NCBI GenBank assembly: GCA_946408345.1
Contig: CAMJRR010000007.1
Span: 40,888-104,887 of the forward strand
DNA from: an uncultured Bacteroidales bacterium
GTDB taxonomy: Bacteria > Bacteroidota > Bacteroidia > Bacteroidales > F082
Reading direction: 5' to 3'
DNA: 64,000 bases
The position numbers and the translations under genes are program-made. The notes under the pieces are model-generated. The model saw only the letters and a program-made list of their open reading frames with translations. It did not search any database and was not told where the DNA came from. This document shows, in pieces, positions 36,404 through 44,951 of this stretch (position 1 is its first letter; each line of letters opens with the position of its first letter).

Positions 36404-37276
36404 TTATAAAATATTACATACCTGTTCCTTTATCTTCTCCAATTCGTCCTTCATCTTGACGACAATCTTCTGAATGTTCACCTCGTTGGCTTTCGAGCCT
36501 AAGGTGTTGATTTCGCGACCCATTTCCTGTGCAATGAAACCCAGTTTCTTGCCTGCTTGGTCGTCGTCGCAGCTCTCGTTGAAGTAGTTGCAATGCTGAC
36601 GCAGACGAACTTTCTCTTCGGTGATATCCAATTTTTCAAGATAAAATATCAATTCTTGTTCGAAGCGGTTTTCATCGTATTGTCCAGTTGAAGTCAGCTC
36701 GCTGAGATTTTTGATGATACGCTGCTTGATGACCTCGTGGCGGCTCTTCTCATAAGGTTCCACTTGACCCAGCAAGTCAAGAATCAATTCCACACGATGC
36801 AACAAGTCTTTCTTCAAGGTCTGGCCTTCTTGGATGCGGAAACCATCGACGATGTCCAAAGTTTGGTCGAGGGTCTCACCGACTTTAGCGACAAAGGCTT
36901 CATCGTAATTCTCCACGGGAACATTGAAGATACCTGGCATCCTGAACAGCACTGCGGCCATATCTGTTGTCGGTGCAATGCCAAGTTGAGACGAAATGGC
37001 TTCAATCTGTTCCTTGTAGGCCTTCACAATGTCCTGGTCGATATGGTAGGTTTGAGTCAGGTCCGTGTCGGTGATGGTGATGACCACATCCACCTTGCCG
37101 CGTTGCAGCTTGGCACCAATCCTATTGCGAAAATCCAGTTCTGCAAAACGCAATTCGTTGGGCAACTTCACTTGAAGATCCAACTGTTTGCTATTGAGGG
37201 TTTTAACTTCTACTGATACTTTTTTTGCATTGTAGGTTTGCTCGGCAATGCCGTAACCCGTCATGGAACGAATCAT
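36404..37276 (-). CDS. YicC-family endoribonuclease
   Basis: 290 residues, the usual length. It begins MIRSMTGYGIAEQTYNAKKV and contains the conserved VEVKTLNSKQLDLQVKLP segment; the C-terminal DUF1732 part includes DITEEKVRLRQHCNYF and GKKLGFIAQEMGREINTLGS. YicC proteins are RNases acting on small RNAs in E. coli. Upstream partner of gmk in many genomes, as here. No clear promoter box was found between it and the preceding lipoprotein gene. Confidence 0.93.
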   Translation of the reverse strand: MIRSMTGYGIAEQTYNAKKVSVEVKTLNSKQLDLQVKLPNELRFAELDFRNRIGAKLQRGKVDVVITITDTDLTQTYHIDQDIVKAYKEQIEAISSQLGIAPTTDMAAVLFRMPGIFNVPVENYDEAFVAKVGETLDQTLDIVDGFRIQEGQTLKKDLLHRVELILDLLGQVEPYEKSRHEVIKQRIIKNLSELTSTGQYDENRFEQELIFYLEKLDITEEKVRLRQHCNYFNESCDDDQAGKKLGFIAQEMGREINTLGSKANEVNIQKIVVKMKDELEKIKEQVCNIL

Positions 37277-37302
37277 AAATCTTGATTATTTGCGAAATGA
37301 AA

Positions 37303-38349
37303 CTATTGCTGGACGAATCCCCAGGGTTTGCCATAGAGATCTCTTTGGGTAGCAGGCGAAATAGCGACTGGCTTCACCAAATTGATTCTCGAAGAGAACA
37401 CACCATATCCGCCATTAATGTTGGTGTAATCGGGAACAGTCTGGGCATAGCCTGTCTGCGAGTTGATCTGGATGTAGTTGTAAAGCTCATCGCCACCAGC
37501 CGATAGAAAGATCTTCATTGGTTTCTCATCAAAATAGCGAAACACATTGGGATGGTTTTCATTAATCACCGTGTCACCACCAATAGCATCTTTCAAAAGG
37601 TTGAACAAGGTGCTCATACCATAATTGATATAATAAACCTGAGCGTTTTCCTGGTACAAATTATCTAAGTTCTTGACACCGAACGAATAGGTGACCTGCT
37701 TGTCGGTTAGCGGACCTCCATTGACAGATTCCTTGTAGTAAAACACCATTTTAGCATCATAGAAAACTGCATTGTCAGCCAGCGTGAACTTGACCTTCGA
37801 AGTCAAATCGTTCCCATCTGCCATGAAACCAAGACTCTCTGTTATGATCTTAAACCCTTCACCACCCACCAAATTCGTCTCAGTCGTAATGGTATCATTA
37901 TCCTTGTAAACAAGCAATTTATACTTATACTTTACAGTTTCAGTATTTACATCTAGGTGTTTATCCGTCCAATATACCTTTTGGTTGGGCGAATAGAAAA
38001 TCCCTTCCTCTTTGTCGTGGATAGTGATAGTATCCAACACCAACGTATCGCCCGTAGACTCATAATGACCGCCATAACCTTGTTTGTACTTCACAATATA
38101 AGCTCTCAACTTGCCTGGATAGTTGGACGAATCTGCAATCAGCGACACCTCGGCGGCATTGATGGGATGGTCGTTGCTACCTGAGAAAGCCCGATTGATG
38201 CGGATGAAATTGGTGTCCTGCGAGGCATCAAGGAGGCCATAAATCACGGGAATGTCCTTGTATTCAGAATAGAGTTCCACGTCAGTAGTGCAAGCGTTGA
38301 AAAAGGCCAAGCCTGCCAATAGTGAAAGGGATAAAAACAGTTTTTTCAT
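37303..38349 (-). CDS. DUF4249-like lipoprotein, paralogue 1
   Basis: 348 residues. Lipobox FFNAC with the lipidated Cys at about 20. It is the third in transcription order of three tandem paralogues; shared blocks are ELYSEYKDIPVIYGLLD, DSSNYPGKL, TIHDKEEGIFYSPNQ, GGDTVINENHPNVFRYFDE and NGGYGVFSSRINLVK. Beta-rich with no catalytic motif seen. It is the most diverged of the three and has its own -7 box. The DUF4249 assignment is by general resemblance only; such lipoproteins usually accompany TonB receptors, and none adjoins here. Confidence 0.6.
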   Translation of the reverse strand: MKKLFLSLSLLAGLAFFNACTTDVELYSEYKDIPVIYGLLDASQDTNFIRINRAFSGSNDHPINAAEVSLIADSSNYPGKLRAYIVKYKQGYGGHYESTGDTLVLDTITIHDKEEGIFYSPNQKVYWTDKHLDVNTETVKYKYKLLVYKDNDTITTETNLVGGEGFKIITESLGFMADGNDLTSKVKFTLADNAVFYDAKMVFYYKESVNGGPLTDKQVTYSFGVKNLDNLYQENAQVYYINYGMSTLFNLLKDAIGGDTVINENHPNVFRYFDEKPMKIFLSAGGDELYNYIQINSQTGYAQTVPDYTNINGGYGVFSSRINLVKPVAISPATQRDLYGKPWGFVQQ

Positions 38350-38373
38350 CGTTTAGGTCGTTTTTAGAATGGG

Positions 38374-38381
38374 CAAAAATA
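38374..38381 (-). promoter_or_regulatory. -7 box for paralogue 1
   Basis: TATTTTTG on the minus strand, 24 bases before the ATG at 38349. Confidence 0.55.
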
Positions 38382-38416
38382 ATGCTTTTTCTGTAATTAT
38401 TGTTGTTAATGGTAAA

Positions 38417-39460
38417 TTATTGCTCCTGAAAGCCCCATGATGTCTCGGCAAAAAGGTCATTTAGGGTGCTATTTGACATATTGACTACTTTTTTTACAGT
38501 GGTGCGCGATGAGAACAAGCCGTAACCGCCATCGATATTTGAATAAACAGAAACGAAACCCACCGGATTGCTCTGCTGCGCTTGATTGGCCGCAAAATAA
38601 TTGTATAAATCTTCGCCTGCAGCACTGATGGAAATGACAAAATCATCGACATAGCGAACCACGTTAGGATGATTTAGGTCAGCAATCGTATCTCCGCCAA
38701 TGGCTATAGCAAGGGTATTGAATAACCAATTCAATGAGTATTCCACGCAATAGTAATCTCCACCAAGGTGTATGACATCGCTTGAGCCAAACGAGCGGCT
38801 GATATGTTTCCGTTTCATTTCTTGACCTTCATGCTGTTCGAGATAATTGAATTGCATCCCAATTTCAAAAAGGCCTGTCTCACTTTCGATCTTAAAAAAA
38901 GCTTTCTCCACATTATTTGTTGGCGACATCTGAAACACAACCTTGTTTGTCGTAATTAATAATTCTTCATTTCCAATCATTTTTGTCGCTGCAGTCACCG
39001 TATCGCCATTGGGTTTAACAACAATCAGACGATATTTATACTTTTGTCCATTCGTCCCCGAGTTAAGTGGTTCTGTTGTGTAATAGACCATCTGGTCGGG
39101 TGCATAAAACACACCTTCTTCCTTGTTATGTATAGTCATTGTATCAAGGATAATCTCTCGACCAGTGGATTCGTACGAGCCTCCATAGGTACTTCTCAAC
39201 TCGATAATCCGCGTGTCAAGCTTGCCTGGATAATTACTCGAATCATAAATCAAGGCCACTTCACTGGCATCAATAGGGTCGTCGCTTGTACCACAAAAAG
39301 CTCGGGTTATCTTGACATAATTGGTATCGGCACGATGGTCCAACATGGCATAAATGATAGCCATATCTTTGTAATCTGCATATAGCTCCACGTCGGAACT
39401 GCAAGCATTGACAACGACCAAACTCGCCAAGAGCGAAAAGAAACAGATTCGTTTTTTCAT
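38417..39460 (-). CDS. DUF4249-like lipoprotein, paralogue 2
   Basis: 347 residues. Lipobox VVNACSS. Closest to paralogue 3 (shared RADTNYVKITRAFCGT, TIHNKEEGVFYAPDQMVYYT versus TIHDKEEGVFYSPDQIVYYT, NVVRYVDDFVISISA and YSNIDGGYGLFSSRTT). No promoter box was found directly upstream, so it is probably co-transcribed with paralogue 3 (62 bases away). An outer-membrane or periplasmic lipoprotein of unknown role. Confidence 0.6.
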   Translation of the reverse strand: MKKRICFFSLLASLVVVNACSSDVELYADYKDMAIIYAMLDHRADTNYVKITRAFCGTSDDPIDASEVALIYDSSNYPGKLDTRIIELRSTYGGSYESTGREIILDTMTIHNKEEGVFYAPDQMVYYTTEPLNSGTNGQKYKYRLIVVKPNGDTVTAATKMIGNEELLITTNKVVFQMSPTNNVEKAFFKIESETGLFEIGMQFNYLEQHEGQEMKRKHISRSFGSSDVIHLGGDYYCVEYSLNWLFNTLAIAIGGDTIADLNHPNVVRYVDDFVISISAAGEDLYNYFAANQAQQSNPVGFVSVYSNIDGGYGLFSSRTTVKKVVNMSNSTLNDLFAETSWGFQEQ

Positions 39461-39522
39461 CGTTCAAACCAATTGAGTTAAAGCAGTAATATGTAGCGTT
39501 TATAGATTCTTTCATTGGGTTA

Positions 39523-40575
39523 CTAGTCCTCTTTAAAGCCCCATGCCGATACGGAAAACAGGTCTCTCTTGCAACTGCTGGCCAGCTTTGCTTCCCTTTG
39601 AATCGTCGTGCGTGATGAGAAAAGGCCATAGCCTCCTTCGATATTGGTATAAACAGTAATAAGTGAAATTGGGCTGTCCATCTGCGCTTGATTAGCAAGG
39701 TAATAATAGTTCAATTCGTCGCCACCCGCGCTGATGGAAATGATGAAGTCGTCAATGTAGCGAACCACATTGGGATGGTTGGCATCTACCACCGTGTCAC
39801 CTCCAATGGCATTCCCCAGCGTATTAAACAACCAATTGAGCGAGTACTCTAGATAATATGTATTTCCTATAAGATGTGTGTATTCGCTGATGGTTCTCGT
39901 GCCAAATGAACGGCTGATTTTTTTCTTCTTCATCTCCTGACCCGCCTTTTGCTCCCGATAATTGAACTCTATCTTGACATCATATAAGGAAGCCACTCCA
40001 TCAGCTCTAAAATATAGTTTTCCTAAGGCATTAGTTGGAGTCAACTGAAAATTCATTCCTCTGGTCTCTATGCTGAATTCCTCATTTCCGACCATGGTAG
40101 TCCTCGCCGCAACCGTGTCGCCATCAGGTTTGACCGCTACAAACCGATAACTGTATCTTTCACTATCCGTCCCAACATTAAGGTGCTCAGGCGTATAATA
40201 GACAATCTGGTCCGGTGAATAAAAAACACCCTCCTCTTTATCGTGAATGGTCAACGTATCAAGTATCAAAACACGGCCGGTGGGCTCGTATTTGTTTCCA
40301 TAAGTACTTTTCAATTCAATAAAACGTACATCCAGCTTACCCGGGTAATTGCTCGAATCGGAAATCAAAGCCACATCGTTCGCATTAATCGGGTTGTCGT
40401 TTGTGCCACAAAAGGCTCGGGTTATTTTGACATAATTGGTGTCGGCACGTGAATTCAGCATGGCATAAATGATGGGCACATCCTTGTATTCAGCATACAA
40501 ATCCACATCGGTACTACATGAGTAAAAAATTCCGATAAAAAATAATAAAACAGGAATAAAACGCATATATTTCAT
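39523..40575 (-). CDS. DUF4249-like lipoprotein, paralogue 3
   Basis: 350 residues from the ATG at 40575 (the frame is open to 40641 but the -7 box at 40600-40607 excludes that). Lipobox FYSCST. It contains the same blocks as its two paralogues (LYAEYKDVPIIYAMLNSRAD, GGDTVVDANHPNVVRYIDD, YTNIEGGYGLFSSRTT). First gene of the set in transcription order. It is divergent from the PNGase F-like gene, whose promoter lies 42 bases away. Confidence 0.6.
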   Translation of the reverse strand: MKYMRFIPVLLFFIGIFYSCSTDVDLYAEYKDVPIIYAMLNSRADTNYVKITRAFCGTNDNPINANDVALISDSSNYPGKLDVRFIELKSTYGNKYEPTGRVLILDTLTIHDKEEGVFYSPDQIVYYTPEHLNVGTDSERYSYRFVAVKPDGDTVAARTTMVGNEEFSIETRGMNFQLTPTNALGKLYFRADGVASLYDVKIEFNYREQKAGQEMKKKKISRSFGTRTISEYTHLIGNTYYLEYSLNWLFNTLGNAIGGDTVVDANHPNVVRYIDDFIISISAGGDELNYYYLANQAQMDSPISLITVYTNIEGGYGLFSSRTTIQREAKLASSCKRDLFSVSAWGFKED

Positions 40576-40599
40576 GTTGAAGCAGATTAAACAACGCGA

Positions 40600-40607
40600 C
40601 AAAAGTA
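40600..40607 (-). promoter_or_regulatory. -7 box for paralogues 3 and 2
   Basis: TACTTTTG on the minus strand, 24 bases before the ATG at 40575. Confidence 0.55.
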
Positions 40608-40648
40608 GTGTTTTTTTCTTTCCCTGCAAATTATTTTGCATTTATTTT

Positions 40649-40656
40649 TATTTTTG
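40649..40656 (+). promoter_or_regulatory. -7 box for the PNGase F-like gene
   Basis: TATTTTTG. It gives a leader of about 80 bases that contains GC-rich, partly self-complementary sequence (40688-40720). Confidence 0.5.
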
Positions 40657-40741
40657 TCCCCAAATAAATAAAAGCTACGTTCCTAAGTCCGATGTTGCTG
40701 AGCGCAGCTAAGCATCAAAGAGCCCATTAAAACACATTCCT

Positions 40742-43285
40742 ATGAAAAAACTTTCCCTATTATCAATGTTTTTCCTTCTAGCCTTCACCATGACGGCCCA
40801 AGTGGAATACATTTATGACTTCAACAGCCTCACTGAAGGCTCGCAAAATCTCAATGGCCAAGACGGCTGGGTAACACATTACCAGACTGCTACTTCGTCG
40901 CAGGACTTCGATGTCAGCTATGTGTGTGGATCCGATATGGCTCCCGATGAGAGCCTTGCCATCTGGTATCCCTATGGTGGTTCTGGCGTAGGCCGCACGG
41001 CCACCCGCAAAGCCTCATCGAATTTCAACTTCAGCTTCCAAGGCGGTGGCATCATGGACCTTGAAATCGACATGAACCGTACCTGGTGGGGCAGTTTCTT
41101 CGGCGTGGGCTTCGATGCTGACGGCGACGGACACATCCTGCCCGGCATGACCGACCCCGACGGCGGCGTCTACCTTTTTATCAAGAGCCAAGGCGACAGC
41201 GGCCATGCTCGTGTTCACCTACCCGATGGCACTTCAGTTCCCTTCGACTATGAAGAAGGCGGCTGGACACGCTATAAAATGTCGTTCGACTTTACAGCTT
41301 ACAATGGCGCAGGCGCAGTAACGGTATTCGTCAAGCCCGGATGTGAGGGCGAATGGATCCAGATGGCAGGCTGCACCAATGTCTGCATGAACCTCACCCC
41401 TGGCAGTGGCGACAAGAACGACTACCAAGTATGGGACGGCATATTCTTCCACTCCCAAGGCGGCACTGGTGGCTTCGACAACCTCCTCGTACGTCAGCAG
41501 CCCGACGGCAACGCCCAACTCATCGAGATGGCTGACATTCCGAACCAATTGGTTTTCAATGACCCAATTACCTTGGAGGCCACGGCTTCGTCAGGTCTGC
41601 CCGTTTCCTTTGAATTAATGGAAGGTCCCGCCACGATTAATGGCAACGTTTTGACTTTGACAGGTGAAACGGGCATCGTGAAGCTGAAAGCCACACAAGC
41701 CGGCGATGCCAACTGGTTGCCCGCGCCCGATGTGGTAAAGAGTTTTGAAGTGGTCGACCCTGATGCCTACGAACCCGAAGTAAAGATTCGCCGTCCCTAC
41801 GACGGTACCAAGGTCTATATGGACGACCTCCATCCCGTGATGATTGTCGTCTCGGCTTATATCGAGCACCCCGAAGTCATCAAGTTCACCGAAATCACTG
41901 CGAGCGTCGACGGACAAGAAATACCGCTTCAAACCGACTATCCCGAGGATCCTGACAACGGTTATTACTATGGATTCTTCACTCCTTTGGGATTCACCAA
42001 TAATAGCGTTAGCGTCAGCGTGACCCAAAGCGGCGGGAAAACGACGACTTATCACACTAATTTTGAAGTGACCAACCAGATTGACAACCATTTGGACATC
42101 GTAACGATGAACGGCGACCTTGTTTGCACCCCGTCGGTGCATAGCGCGAAAGGGGAATATGTGATGCCTACGCACGTGGGCGCGTTCAGCGAGATTTTGG
42201 CCCACTACGACCACACCTGCGTGAACAACAACTGCGACCCCTACGACCGCGTGGGTGGCGTGAAGGTGCGCAACTATCGTGGCGAGTGGGTGGAACTGTT
42301 CCGCTACACCACCCCCTTCGGCGTGCAGTGCGATGACGATTTGGATGTGAGCGACTACACCTCCTTATTACAAGGCTTGGTCGAGTTTGAATACTACATG
42401 GAGAGTTGGGGTGGCAGCGGCTACAACCCCACGCTGATTTTCAGTTTCACCAAAGGCACGCCCGCCTATCTCTATGCCGATGTGGATGAGATTTGGTTTG
42501 GCACCTACGCTTTCGGTGACTATGCCAACCAGCAGCCCGTGCCCGTGGTGAACTATGAATTTAGCGACAAGGCGCAATCCGCCAAACTGAAAATCACGAC
42601 GACAGGCCATAACTGGAGCAGCGGCACCAACAACTGCTACAACACGGGCAACGCCGCCGAGTTCTACGAAGCCACGCATCACGTTTTTGTGAATGGAACT
42701 AGCAAATACGACCAGCACTTGTGGCGCACTTGTAACCCCAATCCGGCAGGCTGCCAACCGCAAAATGGTACATGGCCACATAATAGGTCTGGTTGGTGTC
42801 CTGGTAGCATTGGCTTGGTTTGGGACTTCGACCTTTCGGAATACCTCGCCGCCGGACAAGCCGAGCTCTTCTATCAGTTTGACCCAACCTACTTAGACCT
42901 CTGCCATCCCAACCACCCCGACTGCATCGACGGTGTGACCTGCACCGAATGTGCCGCCCCCGACAACCCGGTGTTGCGCGTGGCGGGCAAAGTCGTCACC
43001 TATAGCAATGATGAAGACTTGCTGGTGAGTGTACACGAAGCACACGTCGAATCGGCCTTCAACGCTGAGATTTACCCCAATCCAGCCAAGGGACAGTTCA
43101 CCATCCGCACCGATTACGAAAAGGGAGCCGTGAGCGTGATGGTGCTCAATATGCAGGGACAAATCGTGGCCACCTTCACTATGGAAGGCCAGCGCACCAT
43201 TGACGCGAGCCGTTGGCCTGCAGGAGTTTATACCGTGCAGATGCTGGGCGGGAGCTTGGTGACGCAAAAACTGGTGGTGGAATGA
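40742..43285 (+). CDS. T9SS-secreted PNGase F-like peptide N-glycosidase
   Basis: 847 residues. The signal peptide ends MTA, then Gln20. A beta-sandwich (about 21-258) and two Ig-like modules (about 265-445) precede a PNGase F-like catalytic region (about 460-720). Against Elizabethkingia PNGase F as I remember it, the catalytic Asp60 (CDEWDRY) corresponds to Asp502 in CDPYDRV, Glu118 (YTETW) to Glu554 in YMESW, and Glu206 to Glu640 in AAEFYEA. The NGTWPHNRSGWCPG block and two of the disulphides also match; the Cys204-Cys208 pair is lost. It should release N-glycans from glycoproteins outside the cell. The type A sorting domain (EIYPNPAKGQFTI ... AGVYTVQML) ends the protein. Confidence 0.87.
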   Translation: MKKLSLLSMFFLLAFTMTAQVEYIYDFNSLTEGSQNLNGQDGWVTHYQTATSSQDFDVSYVCGSDMAPDESLAIWYPYGGSGVGRTATRKASSNFNFSFQGGGIMDLEIDMNRTWWGSFFGVGFDADGDGHILPGMTDPDGGVYLFIKSQGDSGHARVHLPDGTSVPFDYEEGGWTRYKMSFDFTAYNGAGAVTVFVKPGCEGEWIQMAGCTNVCMNLTPGSGDKNDYQVWDGIFFHSQGGTGGFDNLLVRQQPDGNAQLIEMADIPNQLVFNDPITLEATASSGLPVSFELMEGPATINGNVLTLTGETGIVKLKATQAGDANWLPAPDVVKSFEVVDPDAYEPEVKIRRPYDGTKVYMDDLHPVMIVVSAYIEHPEVIKFTEITASVDGQEIPLQTDYPEDPDNGYYYGFFTPLGFTNNSVSVSVTQSGGKTTTYHTNFEVTNQIDNHLDIVTMNGDLVCTPSVHSAKGEYVMPTHVGAFSEILAHYDHTCVNNNCDPYDRVGGVKVRNYRGEWVELFRYTTPFGVQCDDDLDVSDYTSLLQGLVEFEYYMESWGGSGYNPTLIFSFTKGTPAYLYADVDEIWFGTYAFGDYANQQPVPVVNYEFSDKAQSAKLKITTTGHNWSSGTNNCYNTGNAAEFYEATHHVFVNGTSKYDQHLWRTCNPNPAGCQPQNGTWPHNRSGWCPGSIGLVWDFDLSEYLAAGQAELFYQFDPTYLDLCHPNHPDCIDGVTCTECAAPDNPVLRVAGKVVTYSNDEDLLVSVHEAHVESAFNAEIYPNPAKGQFTIRTDYEKGAVSVMVLNMQGQIVATFTMEGQRTIDASRWPAGVYTVQMLGGSLVTQKLVVE

Positions 43286-43364
43286 TGACAAACAATTAAT
43301 TGACGACAGAGGAGGCCTAGAAAGTCTCCGTCGATTAATTATTGAAATGGATAAAACGAAAAAA

Positions 43365-43390
43365 GACCGCACCTTCGTCAAGATGCGGTC
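43365..43390. terminator. Bidirectional hairpin terminator
   Basis: GACCGCA / TGCGGTC stem with A and T tracts on either side, between the PNGase F-like gene and the convergent small barrel gene. Confidence 0.75.
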
Positions 43391-43409
43391 TTTTTTATGT
43401 CAATTCAGA

Positions 43410-43862
43410 TTAGAACCTGTAGCGGATGCCTAGTGCGACACCGTAACCAAAGCCGCTGGCCGCACCAATAATATCCCATTGCGGGCGAGCGTCGAGCGTG
43501 AGTTGGATAGGAATGTTGAAGTTGTATTCCAAACCAGCCTGGGCTAAAATACCAAGTCCCAAGTTTTTGCTATCGTAACCATCCCAATAGCCGACATTTG
43601 CTCCAAGACCAGCAAACCAACCGAAGTTGTTGACGATGTCACCTGTCCATTGATAGATGCCAGTGAGGTTGTAATAACCATGGCTGTCGTGGGTAGCCCA
43701 ACCAAAGTCAAATTCCATACGGTTGTTTCCGAGGCCGTGTTGCCAAGAGAGTTCAGCGCCGCTGCTACTACCCAAAACACCACGGACACCAATCCAATTT
43801 TGTGCATTTAAGGCAAAAGACAAGCCGAAAACTGCAACTAATAAAAACATTACTTTTTTCAT
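43410..43862 (-). CDS. Small outer-membrane beta-barrel protein
   Basis: 150 residues. Signal peptide ending LNA then Gln21. The mature part is all alternating, aromatic-rich beta strands (ELSWQHGLGNNRMEFDFGWA, FGWFAGLGANVGYWDGYD, FGYGVALGIRYRF) with a C-terminal Phe, as in small eight-stranded barrels. No enzymatic motif. Function unknown; a single gene between two terminated units. Confidence 0.72.
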   Translation of the reverse strand: MKKVMFLLVAVFGLSFALNAQNWIGVRGVLGSSSGAELSWQHGLGNNRMEFDFGWATHDSHGYYNLTGIYQWTGDIVNNFGWFAGLGANVGYWDGYDSKNLGLGILAQAGLEYNFNIPIQLTLDARPQWDIIGAASGFGYGVALGIRYRF

Positions 43863-43911
43863 CGTTTTTTGTGTTTATTTAAGTATTAAGGTTAATTGTT
43901 TTACACAACTT

Positions 43912-44919
43912 TCATTCTTCATACACCACATGAAGCAACACATCACCGACCATGCCTAAAGTCGTCTTGTCGATATGTTCGAGATTGTCGTTTAAGGTAT
44001 GCCACACTTCAGGGAAACATTGGTTGCTGCTGTTGGGTTGCAAGTCGATGATGTCTATAGTCGGGATGCCAGCAATCTGGTTCATCGGGATATGGTCGTC
44101 GCTGATCATCGTGCCCAGTTCGTTGGTGAAATAGGTACGATAGCCCATATCGGCGGCTTTGCGCCAAACTTTGTTACTCACCCAAGCGGCATAGCCTTGC
44201 GAATAGTATTCTTTGGGAAAATTGGGATTGCTCCCGCCCACCATATCCAACAGGATGCCGTAATAAGCCTTATAGCCATACACATGCGGATGCTTCGACC
44301 AATACTGCGAGCCCAACGCCCAGTGGTTGACCGACTCATCATAATATAACTCAGCCTCTTCCTGATGCGGACCATAGTCTTCCAAATCGAACAAAACGAT
44401 GTCAACACCCAAATTTTGAGGCAGCTCCTGCAACTTGAACTGTCTTGCACATTCCAGCAATACGCCCACGCCACTGGCACCATCATTGGCACCATCAATA
44501 GGTTTGCGTGAGTTGGCAATATCGGGGTCGTGGTCAGCATAGGGGCGCGAGTCCCAGTGGGCGCAGAGCACGATGCGTTTCTTGGCTTCAGGGTGGAACA
44601 CAGCCACGATATTTTGGCCATCGATGCCTTTGTCGTTGAACAGACGTGTCCTGAATTCCTGCATGATGACCGTATCGGCATATCCATCAAGTTTGGAAAC
44701 AAGCCATTCAGCACAATTGGCATGGGCTTGCGTCTCAGGCACACGCGGTCCGAAGTTGGTCTGCTGAGCCACAAACTGATAGGCAGAGTCCGCGTTGAAA
44801 CTTGGGACGGCAATGGTTTTCTTAGGCTTTTCTGTAGTGGTTGTCGTTCCTTTAGGCTGCTTGTCGCCACAGGAGACGAGAAGCAACGAAACGACTATGA
44901 TGATGAATGCTTTTTTCAT
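43912..44919 (-). CDS. M28-family lipoprotein, glutaminyl-cyclase-like
   Basis: 335 residues. Lipobox LLLVSC. The M28 zinc-site pattern is complete for the single-zinc cyclase type: VLCAHWDSRPYADHDPD (His and Asp), GANDGASGVGVLLE, DIVLFDLEDYGP, and the later SDDHIPMNQIAGIPTIDIID with the third zinc His. Glutaminyl-peptide cyclotransferases convert N-terminal Gln to pyroglutamate. In Bacteroidota many exported proteins start with Gln after signal cleavage, as at least ten do in this window, so this enzyme is the likely modifier. An aminopeptidase role cannot be fully excluded. Confidence 0.8.
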   Translation of the reverse strand: MKKAFIIIVVSLLLVSCGDKQPKGTTTTTEKPKKTIAVPSFNADSAYQFVAQQTNFGPRVPETQAHANCAEWLVSKLDGYADTVIMQEFRTRLFNDKGIDGQNIVAVFHPEAKKRIVLCAHWDSRPYADHDPDIANSRKPIDGANDGASGVGVLLECARQFKLQELPQNLGVDIVLFDLEDYGPHQEEAELYYDESVNHWALGSQYWSKHPHVYGYKAYYGILLDMVGGSNPNFPKEYYSQGYAAWVSNKVWRKAADMGYRTYFTNELGTMISDDHIPMNQIAGIPTIDIIDLQPNSSNQCFPEVWHTLNDNLEHIDKTTLGMVGDVLLHVVYEE

Positions 44920-44938
44920 TTGGGATGATTTTAGGCTG

Positions 44939-44946
44939 CAAAAATA
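44939..44946 (-). promoter_or_regulatory. -7 box for the M28 lipoprotein gene
   Basis: TATTTTTG on the minus strand, 19 bases before the ATG at 44919 and just past the stop of the MscS gene. Confidence 0.55.
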
Positions 44947-44951
44947 GTAAA

